From the NCBI GenBank assembly GCA_002782305.1, contig PFHN01000011.1, positions 1-8,177 of the forward strand: a stretch of 8,177 nucleotides of DNA, written 5' to 3'. This DNA comes from Candidatus Moranbacteria bacterium CG_4_8_14_3_um_filter_41_13 (GTDB lineage Bacteria; Patescibacteriota; Minisyncoccia; Moranbacterales; UBA1568). The number at the start of each line of letters is the position of its first letter. Positions within the stretch are counted from its first letter, which is position 1. Shown here piece after piece: positions 1 to 5,454 of this stretch. The position numbers and the translations under genes are program-made. The notes beneath the pieces were generated by a model, which ran no database searches, was not told the origin of the DNA, and worked only from the letters and a program-made list of their open reading frames with translations.

Positions 1-22
1 CGCTCATTCCTCCATTCTACCA

Positions 23-64
23 GACCTGCTCTGCAGGTCATAGTTACCCCGGAGCAGAGCTCCG
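23..64. repeat. two tandem perfect hairpins at the left edge
   Basis: Two short perfect inverted repeats stand side by side just beyond the stop codon of the HNH gene. The first is GACCTGC (23-29), loop TCT, GCAGGTC (33-39). The second is CGGAGC (50-55), loop AGA, GCTCCG (59-64). They are GC-rich against the AT-rich gene beside them. In the minus direction they follow the nuclease stop codon, so they could attenuate transcription or protect the mRNA 3' end. No T-run follows either stem, so this is not a classic intrinsic terminator. Bases 1-78 contain no gene I can support. Confidence 0.6.
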
Positions 65-78
65 AGGAATTCTATCGA

Positions 79-1260
79 TTAAATTACGACATTATGTCTA
101 TCTAAATGTTTACTTATATAATCAAGCATTTTGTCATTACGATGCTCAGACTTTATTTCAAAGATAGTACTATTTATATCGTTAATATAAACTTGTCGCA
201 TATCAAAAACCGACTTTTCAATAAAGTTTTGTTGTAATTGTTCGGTTATAAACGCACCAACCCGCATAATATATTGCTCAAAGTAGATTATTCCATACTC
301 AAACATTTTATCGTGGTTTGCACAAAGCCAAAATCCATTATCACCGTCAGTAGCTCGTTCTGCTTTTTGGTCGGGCGTATAATTAGTATTGTGGTCAATG
401 TCCGTAACTCTTTCGATATGCGCTCCAATAACTAAATGTTCTAGATCACAACCACAAAGATAACATTGTTTATCACCAAACTTTTGTAAAAGGTTATAAT
501 GAAAAACACTGGTGTTTCTACTTGTATCTCGTGTTGCTTTCGCGTAGCCAGACGGTGATAATTCGATACTATCACCATAAGTAATGCCCTTATTTATTAA
601 GATATTGCGTTGTTCAACTGACAGACTATCCGACTCATTATCAAGCACTGGATAAAAGACAACAGGTTTATCTACGATTTGCTTTATTGTTAAGGCCAAA
701 ATAAATGATTCCATTGCGTTCGCACCAAAAGTTTTTCCAAAGAGAGAAATATATTCGTCATCATCTGTAAAATAAGTTGAACGATTATGTGCGTTGCGAC
801 CGCTTGTTTGATTTCTATAACTTTTTAGATCTCCATAAGAATTAAAAGCAATAATTCCCGAAATACCCAAATCGTCAAGATTTAATATTTTTATTCCTAT
901 TGTAATGAAACAGCGATAAAACAATTTAATATAATCTGTTCGGTCATTACCAGACGGATTTATTAAAAAAATATCAAGATGTTTATTGTTTGAATTGTCA
1001 TTATAAAACTCAATATAAGTCGGCGAAACAAATTGCATTAAATGTGCGTTTCGACTGTTATTATTCGGGTTTGAAAAACAAACATAATGAACTTCATCTG
1101 TTTCATCATTTACAATTTTGATATAACGACCATTTCGGCGAGTTTCGGTCTCCTTTTCGTAGTTTGTTGTATTAAAAATACGGTTACAAACATTTTGTAA
1201 AATATCATCTGTCAAATCGTTTAGCAGATTTTGATTTGTGGGTAAAATGATTTTTATCAT
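79..1260 (-). CDS. HNH endonuclease, probable type II restriction enzyme
   Basis: This 393-residue protein has an HNH nuclease fold in its last third. A zinc-knuckle-like C266-x2-C269 is followed by GAHIER, with the likely catalytic H281. Further on comes DGDNGFWLCANHDKMFEYG, which carries N308, C313 and H316. The order C-x2-C, AHI, N-G-x-x-L-C-x-x-H-x-x-x-F fits the HNH_2 type found in many restriction enzymes. The first 260 residues show no motif I recognise and may hold target recognition and dimerisation. The start ATG overlaps the stop of the methyltransferase gene by 4 bases (ATGA), which implies translational coupling and synthesis after the protective methylase. The role as partner nuclease is inferred from this pairing. 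The recognition site cannot be read from sequence. The gene appears intact. Confidence 0.85.
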   Translation of the reverse strand: MIKIILPTNQNLLNDLTDDILQNVCNRIFNTTNYEKETETRRNGRYIKIVNDETDEVHYVCFSNPNNNSRNAHLMQFVSPTYIEFYNDNSNNKHLDIFLINPSGNDRTDYIKLFYRCFITIGIKILNLDDLGISGIIAFNSYGDLKSYRNQTSGRNAHNRSTYFTDDDEYISLFGKTFGANAMESFILALTIKQIVDKPVVFYPVLDNESDSLSVEQRNILINKGITYGDSIELSPSGYAKATRDTSRNTSVFHYNLLQKFGDKQCYLCGCDLEHLVIGAHIERVTDIDHNTNYTPDQKAERATDGDNGFWLCANHDKMFEYGIIYFEQYIMRVGAFITEQLQQNFIEKSVFDMRQVYINDINSTIFEIKSEHRNDKMLDYISKHLDRHNVVI

Positions 1261-3122
1261 ATATTCTCCCTGTTATAATTAACTATTAAAACTTCCTTGC
1301 GACCCTTTCGAGCTGATTTATTATAAGATATAACTTTGTAACCTTTTTTATTGACCCACTGTCCTAACAAAGTATTCTTTTCGCCTTTATGTTCTAAAAC
1401 ATTTGACATCATAAACCTTATTCCTTTAGTGTTAAGTTTATCTAAAAAATTATAAAGTCGCAACTCGTCCGATTTTTCCCATCCATTAAAACCTCGTTTA
1501 CCGTCATTATAACTACCAAGTGTAATAAGATATGGTGGGTCGCAATAAATAAAAGTTTCGGTATTGATATATTTGTTTATTTTTTCAAAATCTTGTGATA
1601 AGAAAAATATATTTTGTTCTTGTATTCGGCGACAAAAACTGATTATCTTGTCCAACATATTATCATTTAAACCAGCGGGTCCAACAGGATTATTACAATC
1701 ATAAGATGAGTTAAAACGGATTTGCTGATTAAAGCCGTATAAGATAAGCATATATAGCATTTTGGGGTCGCGTAATTCCAATATTGTAGAGTTATATTTA
1801 TTTCGCAACTTCATATATGCTTCTCTGTCACCGCGCTCCAATTTATAGTGTCGATGTGTTCGTAAAATATATTTTACTAAATCACTTGTTTCGGTGTCTC
1901 TAAAACACTCCATTAATTCAACAACTTTATGATTAAATTCGTTATAAATAATCTGTTCGGCTTCAATGTTTATTCCGACATTATAGCCACCGCCAAAAAC
2001 GTCGATAAATCTTTTAATTTTTCCGTTTGGCAAGTTTTCTTGTATAAAATCTATTAAATCATATTTTCCACCCTGATAATTAAGTGGTGAAGCATAATTA
2101 ACCTTTTTATAATCTTTTTTCTCTATAAAGAAAAGATACTCACAATGTTCTTGTTTGCTGGCAGTTTGGTGATTTTTATATTGCTTATAATCTATCCTTC
2201 GGAGTTCATAAGTTTCAGGTTTTCCGTAACGTTTTAAAACATTTTCAATATATTTTTGTGACATCAAACCATCAGAGTTATAACTTAAAATAATATATTT
2301 AAATCTTGCTTTCGCAACTATTTTTTCAAAAGTTACTTCAACATCACCATTGCGCGAAAATGCCGAAGCGGTTTCGCTTGTATCTCTTAAACCACCCTTA
2401 CCTTTTATTTCTGGGTTATCATTTTTAGCTATTGTTTCCAGCAGGTGATACTGAACGGAATATTGATTTTTTGTATAAGGCGGATCAAGATATAAAATAT
2501 CCCCACTTATATCATTTATAAGTTCCTCTATTGTTTTGTTATGAACCTCAGCTTCATAAAGTCCTTTAATGTCTCTTTGTTCAACCTTAATAAATGACAT
2601 TGGTTTGACTGCACGAGAGTCCCATGTTTTGAGATAAGAACCATAAACGCCCGCAATATTCGCAACTTTTGAAACTGATTCAAGTAGAGCGGCAATAAGA
2701 TAATAATACTCAAAATCGGTCAATCTATCTTGTTTTTTCCACTCATCAATTTTGTTTCGTATAAAGTCAATTTTTAAGCCATTTTCTGCTGAAAAATACA
2801 TTCGCTTACTTCCTTTGTGAGAGTAATTTTTATAGATAAATCCCTCGTATTCTCGTTTTTCTTTATTAAAATAATCAAACGGGTCAAAACCGAGTTTATG
2901 AAATTGTAAATCTGGCGTGTTTAGTTTAGCTTGTGAGATTATAAAGGAGTAATATTGAACATCATTTGCGATAATACGAAACTTGTCTTTTAAAAATTCA
3001 CCAACAGCACTTGTTCCGCTAAAAGCGTCACAAAAAGTAAAGTTCTCGTTATCAATTTTTTTATCCTTAATCAACTTATAGAGTTTGTCTACAAGTTCTG
3101 TTTTTGTTCCTAGATATCTCAT
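1257..3122 (-). CDS. two-domain D12-class DNA adenine methyltransferase
   Basis: This 621-residue protein contains two full N6-adenine methyltransferase domains in tandem. Domain 1 (about 1-335) starts with MRYLGTKTEL (motif X), then DAFSGTSAVG (32-41, AdoMet-binding motif I) and the catalytic DPPY at 213-216. Domain 2 (about 342-621) repeats the order: PLNYQGGKYDLI (347-358), DVFGGGYNVG (374-383) and DPPY at 528-531, ending with the EVLIVNY tail common in D12 enzymes. Such double enzymes (M.FokI type) usually methylate the two strands of an asymmetric site, one domain per strand; that reading is family knowledge. The start is firm because MRYLG is the usual family N-terminus and a TATAAT lies just before it. 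It is the first gene of an operon with the HNH nuclease. Both domains look catalytically intact. Confidence 0.93.
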   Translation of the reverse strand: MRYLGTKTELVDKLYKLIKDKKIDNENFTFCDAFSGTSAVGEFLKDKFRIIANDVQYYSFIISQAKLNTPDLQFHKLGFDPFDYFNKEKREYEGFIYKNYSHKGSKRMYFSAENGLKIDFIRNKIDEWKKQDRLTDFEYYYLIAALLESVSKVANIAGVYGSYLKTWDSRAVKPMSFIKVEQRDIKGLYEAEVHNKTIEELINDISGDILYLDPPYTKNQYSVQYHLLETIAKNDNPEIKGKGGLRDTSETASAFSRNGDVEVTFEKIVAKARFKYIILSYNSDGLMSQKYIENVLKRYGKPETYELRRIDYKQYKNHQTASKQEHCEYLFFIEKKDYKKVNYASPLNYQGGKYDLIDFIQENLPNGKIKRFIDVFGGGYNVGINIEAEQIIYNEFNHKVVELMECFRDTETSDLVKYILRTHRHYKLERGDREAYMKLRNKYNSTILELRDPKMLYMLILYGFNQQIRFNSSYDCNNPVGPAGLNDNMLDKIISFCRRIQEQNIFFLSQDFEKINKYINTETFIYCDPPYLITLGSYNDGKRGFNGWEKSDELRLYNFLDKLNTKGIRFMMSNVLEHKGEKNTLLGQWVNKKGYKVISYNKSARKGRKEVLIVNYNRENI

Positions 3123-3128
3123 TGGGAT

Positions 3129-3134
3129 ATTATA
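3129..3134 (-). promoter_or_regulatory. -10 box of the restriction-modification operon
   Basis: On the minus strand a perfect TATAAT is followed by only six bases (ATCCCA) before the methyltransferase ATG. With the usual 7-base spacing, transcription would begin at or within a base of the A of the start codon, which gives a leaderless mRNA. The upstream context is AT-rich and shows no convincing -35 hexamer. No Shine-Dalgarno sequence is present. The site was found by eye. Confidence 0.6.
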
Positions 3135-3162
3135 CAGTATTTTTTGATTATTTTATATAGGC

Positions 3163-3218
3163 AAAAAACAAAAAAGAAAAGCCCGCCTGCATTCCTCCCC
3201 AAACCCCTCCTGCGGGCG
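3163..3218 (-). terminator. probable intrinsic terminator, minus direction
   Basis: The stem GCCCGC (3181-3186) and GCGGGC (3213-3218) closes a 26-base loop. Read on the minus strand, it is followed at once by TTTTCTTTTTTGTTTTTTG, a long interrupted T-tract, as expected for a rho-independent terminator. The 6-bp stem is short and its loop unusually long. The loop holds a C-rich mirror repeat (G-runs on the minus strand), which could itself fold. It would stop transcripts coming from the HxlR side or from a noncoding unit at 3220-3500, and would insulate the restriction-modification promoter just downstream. Confidence 0.55.
3193..3211. repeat. mirror repeat with four G-runs on the minus strand
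   Basis: The top strand reads TCCTCCCCAAACCCCTCCT, which is identical when read backwards (a mirror repeat, not an inverted one). The minus strand carries the runs GG, GGGG, GGGG and GG with short spacers, so a two-tetrad G-quadruplex in DNA or RNA is conceivable. It fills most of the loop of the terminator-like hairpin. Confidence 0.6.
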
Positions 3219-3228
3219 AACAAAATCC

Positions 3229-3403
3229 CCAAATCAGAAATCAGTCTCGGAAAAGTGAAATCCAAATCCCCAAAAAATTGTTTTCACTTTTCCGAGTCCA
3301 AATTCTAGCCCCGCCAACTGCCTGAATCCTTGAGTGCAGAACACCAGAAACAAAATTTTCTTTTCCATTTAAGAGAAATTCTTCCGTGCGCCAAATCAGA
3401 AAA
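3229..3403. repeat. short direct repeats scattered among the hairpins
   Basis: CCAAATCAGAAA occurs at 3229-3240 and again at 3391-3402. AAATCAG is tandemly doubled at 3231-3244. AAATCCCCAAA occurs at 3223-3233 and 3264-3274. TCCAAAT occurs at 3261-3267 and 3297-3303. These repeats are interleaved with the inverted repeats and point to local duplication or to a modular noncoding element. Confidence 0.65.
3246..3296. repeat. perfect 15-bp inverted repeat
   Basis: CTCGGAAAAGTGAAA (3246-3260) is the exact reverse complement of TTTCACTTTTCCGAG (3282-3296), with a 21-base loop. No T-run follows on either strand, so it is not an obvious terminator. It lies between the terminator-like hairpin and the larger nested repeat at 3308-3464 and may be one domain of the same structured element. 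Confidence 0.85.
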
Positions 3404-3464
3404 TGTAAAGAAAATTTTTCGTTTCTGGTGTCCGCCGAGGTAATCCGAGGCGGGTTGGCGGGGC
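3308..3464. repeat. nested inverted repeat forming a four-way junction; candidate structured RNA or mobile-element end
   Basis: The outer helix is GCCCCGCCAAC (3308-3318) with GTTGGCGGGGC (3454-3464), 11 bp and perfect. Inside it lie three hairpins with almost no unpaired bases between them. The first is 3318-3339, CTGC/GCAG extended by CTGAA/TTGAG. The second is a long one, ACACCAGAAAC (3341-3351) with GTTTCTGGTGT (3421-3431), continued by an imperfect A/T-rich helix to about 3367/3404. The third is 3432-3453, CCGCC/GGCGG, then opposed GA/GA mismatches, GG/CC and a TAAT loop. Nothing known to me matches this. The minus-strand T-tract downstream favours transcription leftwards, while the tandem GA mismatches would be most favourable in a plus-strand RNA, so orientation is open. 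No protein in any frame looks conserved here. Confidence 0.6.
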
Positions 3465-3484
3465 GTTCAGTCCTTCATTCTGTC

Positions 3485-3514
3485 TTGAAAATAAGTTCGA
3501 GCAAATGCTATAAT
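3485..3514 (+). promoter_or_regulatory. strong plus-strand promoter, -35 and extended -10
   Basis: TTGAAA (3485-3490), an 18-base spacer and TATAAT (3509-3514) preceded by TGC form a near-consensus promoter with an extended -10. The start of transcription is predicted near 3521, two or three bases before an ATG at 3524. On the other strand the same bases contain TGTTATTAT (3518-3510) with a weak TTTACT at 3537-3532, a possible opposing promoter facing the structured region. Confidence 0.6.
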
Positions 3515-3523
3515 AACACCTCA

Positions 3524-3604
3524 ATGAACGTAGTAAATAGAGAAGAGAAGAAAGCACACTACTTGGCTTTCGAGAGGAAAGAGAAAACCGAATTTATTTT
3601 TTAG
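3524..3604 (+). CDS. possible 26-residue small protein, unknown function
   Basis: ATG at 3524 opens a 26-codon frame ending in TAG at 3602-3604. The peptide begins MNVVNREEKKAHY, is rich in K and E and ends EFIF; I recognise no family. Its support is positional: a near-consensus promoter would start transcription two or three bases before the ATG, the same leaderless arrangement predicted for the methyltransferase gene. The frame ends exactly one base before the stop codon of the convergent HxlR gene. It could equally be the 5' end of a noncoding transcript or a chance frame. The same frame is open upstream to an ATG at 3386, but that part crosses the hairpin region and is not credible as protein. 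Confidence 0.3.
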   Translation: MNVVNREEKKAHYLAFERKEKTEFIF

Positions 3605-3910
3605 TTAAAGATGTTTCTTGCCCCACGTGTTCAGGGCACAGATGAGGGGAGAGAGACTTTTTCCTTGTCTTGAAAGAGAGTATTCTACTTTGGGTGGGAT
3701 ATTGGTGTAGGCCTTACGCACGATGAGCATATCCGCTTCAAGTTCACGAAGAGATGAAATAAGCATTTTTTCATTCACATTTGGAATGAGCTTTTTCAGC
3801 TCACCATAGCGTTTTTTTCCGCTTCCAAGATGCCAAATAATAATCATTTTCCATTTACCAGCAATCATCTGGAGGACTGATTCGAGAGAGCACTTCACTG
3901 CTTCTTTCAT
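3605..3910 (-). CDS. HxlR-family winged-helix transcriptional regulator
   Basis: This 101-residue protein matches the whole HxlR (MarR-like winged helix) fold: C7-S-L-E-S, then IAGKWKMIIIWHL (16-28), YGELKKLIP, NEKMLISSLRELEADMLIVRKAY as the recognition helix and wing, PPKVEYSLSRQGKSL, and a C-terminal dimerisation helix. C7 occupies the position of the redox-sensing cysteine of YodB/HypR-type members, which respond to quinones, aldehydes or disulfide stress. The usual Pro after this Cys is Ser here. The gene diverges from a nitroreductase gene, the classic target of such regulators, and palindromes lie in the shared promoter, so autoregulation is likely. No Shine-Dalgarno is visible. The gene is complete even though its presumed target is damaged. 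Confidence 0.9.
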   Translation of the reverse strand: MKEAVKCSLESVLQMIAGKWKMIIIWHLGSGKKRYGELKKLIPNVNEKMLISSLRELEADMLIVRKAYTNIPPKVEYSLSRQGKSLSPLICALNTWGKKHL

Positions 3911-3913
3911 ATA

Positions 3914-3947
3914 TACTTACTAATATGTAGGTACTTGTATAATAGTA
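3914..3947. promoter_or_regulatory. divergent promoter with two candidate HxlR operators
   Basis: Operator 1 is TACTTAC-N6-GTAGGTA (3914-3933), a palindrome with one mismatch. Operator 2 is TACTTGTATAATAGTA (3932-3947), a TACT...AGTA palindrome of the kind bound by YodB-type HxlR proteins (recalled from the family literature). Operator 2 contains a plus-strand TATAAT (3938-3943) for the nitroreductase gene and, overlapping it, a minus-strand TATTAT (3944-3939) for the regulator. Binding would block or tune both genes. Confidence 0.55.
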
Positions 3948-3992
3948 TGTATTCATATAGAATGCAAGAGTAATATCATAAGGACAAAAAAC

Positions 3993-4370
3993 ATATCTCA
4001 ATCCATAGAAGCACTGAAGTGGCGTTATACTACCATAAAGAATATACCCATCGAAGCTTTAGCAGGATTTCGTACCATGCTTAACGGTGCCATTCAAATG
4101 AAAGGTGAAGTTGGAGCAAGAGAATGGGCGATGCGTCAAGTGTATATCGCTCTCGGAGTACTCCTTACTACTGCAGCGATCGAAGGTATTGACGCAACTC
4201 CGATGGAAGGATTTGATCCGAAACAATTTGATGCAATTTTAGGGCTTGAAGAAAGGGGGCTTACCTCATCTGTGGCTGTAGCACTTGGTTTCCGTTCTTC
4301 TGAAGACACTCACGCGGAAGAAGCGAAGGTACGCTACTCTGAGGAAAAGGTCTTCGCAATACTTTCCTAA
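3993..4370 (+). pseudogene. nitroreductase-family gene with internal in-frame deletion
   Basis: The C-terminal part is a clear NfsB-like FMN nitroreductase: EWAMRQVYIALGVLL, GIDATPMEGFDPKQFDAILGL, GLTSSVAVALGFRS and KVRYSEEKVF. Reading upstream of the first ATG (4077) the frame stays open and encodes ISQSIEALKWRYTT, the expected family N-terminus, then jumps to KNIPIEALAGF, which belongs just before the C-terminal part. About 80-90 residues of the usual ~210 are missing, including much of the FMN-binding core. No ATG, GTG or TTG exists for the N-terminal part. The best-placed start is ATA 3993, eight bases after AAGGA (3980-3984), perhaps a mutated ATG. Translation from 4077 would give only 97 residues. 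A functional flavoenzyme is unlikely. It was probably controlled by the divergent HxlR gene. Confidence 0.8.
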
Positions 4371-4399
4371 TATACTGAGTGTATAGCGGGGAAGATAAG

Positions 4400-4436
4400 A
4401 AAATGAATGATTCTCCAGAGTCATTCATTTTTGTTT
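4400..4436 (+). terminator. intrinsic terminator after the nitroreductase gene
   Basis: AAATGAATGA (4401-4410) pairs perfectly with TCATTCATTT (4421-4430), the stem extends one A-T pair outward and further inward through TTC/GAG, and TTTTTGTTTT follows on the plus strand. It lies about 30 bases after the nitroreductase stop codon and separates that unit from the PAS gene. Confidence 0.85.
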
Positions 4437-4463
4437 TGTAATGTGCCTTATTTGTAATATACT
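4436..4463 (+). promoter_or_regulatory. likely promoter of the PAS-hemerythrin operon
   Basis: TTGTAA (4436-4441), a 16-base spacer and TATACT (4458-4463, five of six matches to TATAAT) predict a transcription start near 4470 and a 20-base AT-rich leader before the ATG at 4491. It starts at the tail of the preceding terminator. The spacing is slightly short, so this is a moderate call. Confidence 0.45.
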
Positions 4464-4490
4464 GAAGAGGTAAATAATAAAAATATTTTT

Positions 4491-5432
4491 ATGGAAATGG
4501 AGAATACGAGTGAGCAAGAAAATATTTTCGAACAAATATTCCTCCAGTCAACGGTCAGTACACAGATTCTTGATAAAGATGGTTGGTGTCAGAAAATCAA
4601 CCCAAAGTTAAGCGAACTTTTTGGTGTAAAACCAGAAGATATTGAGGGAAAAGTGTATAATATTTTTCAGGATAAGGCTCTTGAAGAAGCAGGCATACTT
4701 CCTGAGTTAAGCACGGTTTTCCATCAAGGGAAAAAGATAGAATGGGAGATATTGTTCGATATTGGACTTGCTTCAGAAGCTCAGAATATTAAGGTGGCAG
4801 AGAAGAAAAAAGTATGGTTTCATAACTGGGCTTTCCCTCTTTTTAATGCACAGGGAAAAGTCAGTCATGTGATTATCCAACACGCTGATATTTCAGCTAA
4901 GAAAGCAGAAGAGATGACTCTTGCTGAGAGTGAGAAGCGTATGCGAGGGTATTTCAATACACCACTTTATGGTATAGCGATTACTTCACCTGGTAAGAAT
5001 TGGGTTGAAGTGAATGATGCTCTTTGTATAATGCTTGGATACACTCGTGAGGAGATTTTGCAGATGACATGGGTAGAAATGACCTATCCGGATGATATAG
5101 TTCCAGATGTTGCTCGGTTTTCGCGTTTGATGTCCGGAGAAATAAATACGTATATCCTGGAGAAAAGGTTTATTAGAAAGGATAAAGAAATAGTGTGGGC
5201 GAATCTTTCTGTGGAAGGCATAAGGAATACGGAAGGAAAATTAGATTATGTTATTGCTATTTTGCAAGATATTACAGAGAAAAAGAAAGAGGATGCACGG
5301 CTTTCAGAGCAGAATGAGGAAATACAGAAAATGAATAATTTTATGCTTCATCGTGAGGAGAAGATGATAGCTCTCAAAGAAGAAATAACCGCCTTGAAGA
5401 CCCGTCTTGCAGAACTCGAGGAGAAAAAGTAA
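4491..5432 (+). CDS. PAS-PAS-coiled-coil protein lacking an output domain
   Basis: This soluble 313-residue protein has two PAS/PAC modules. PAS1 is about 11-140 (ILDKDGWCQKINPKLSELFG to VIIQHADISAKK) and PAS2 about 145-265 (GIAITSPGKNWVEVNDALCIMLGYTREEI to YVIAILQDITEKKK). A heptad-like coiled coil fills about 266-313, including MLHREEKMIALKEEI, a variant of the linker often found between PAS domains and histidine kinases. No kinase, GGDEF, HTH or other effector follows, because the stop comes right after the coil. It may act as a sensing adaptor that pairs with a separate kinase by coiled coil; that is inference. W170 and W194 mark PAS2, but no ligand can be named. ATG 4491 is used; ATG 4497 is an alternative. 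There is no Shine-Dalgarno at normal distance. The hemerythrin gene follows after 22 bases. Confidence 0.85.
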   Translation: MEMENTSEQENIFEQIFLQSTVSTQILDKDGWCQKINPKLSELFGVKPEDIEGKVYNIFQDKALEEAGILPELSTVFHQGKKIEWEILFDIGLASEAQNIKVAEKKKVWFHNWAFPLFNAQGKVSHVIIQHADISAKKAEEMTLAESEKRMRGYFNTPLYGIAITSPGKNWVEVNDALCIMLGYTREEILQMTWVEMTYPDDIVPDVARFSRLMSGEINTYILEKRFIRKDKEIVWANLSVEGIRNTEGKLDYVIAILQDITEKKKEDARLSEQNEEIQKMNNFMLHREEKMIALKEEITALKTRLAELEEKK

Positions 5433-5454
5433 AACATTTTTTATACAAACAAAT

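Noticed and set aside
31..78. Cluster of PstI, SacI, EcoRI and ClaI sites resembling a vector polylinker
   Set aside because: Two of the sites lie inside the natural hairpins and the order and spacing match no polylinker I know. Probably coincidence in palindromic sequence.
238..435. Plus-strand frame inside the HNH gene, and the minus-strand frame 2528-2713 inside the methyltransferase gene
   Set aside because: Out-of-frame shadows of well-supported proteins.
5..3198. CATTCCTCC on both sides of the restriction-modification operon (5-13 and 3190-3198) as a target-site duplication
   Set aside because: Nine bases are too few against this much flanking sequence, the two copies sit in different contexts, and no transposase or integrase is present.
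3308..3464. Integron attC-like site (long imperfect palindrome ending CCAAC...GTTGG)
   Set aside because: The ends do not fit RYYYAAC/GTTRRRY (GCCAAC and GTTGGCG break the pattern), the internal L boxes are absent, and no integrase or cassette array is seen.
3386..3604. 72-codon plus-strand frame starting at 3386
   Set aside because: Its first two thirds cross the inverted-repeat arms and look non-protein. Only the last 26 codons, with their own promoter, are worth keeping as a weak candidate.
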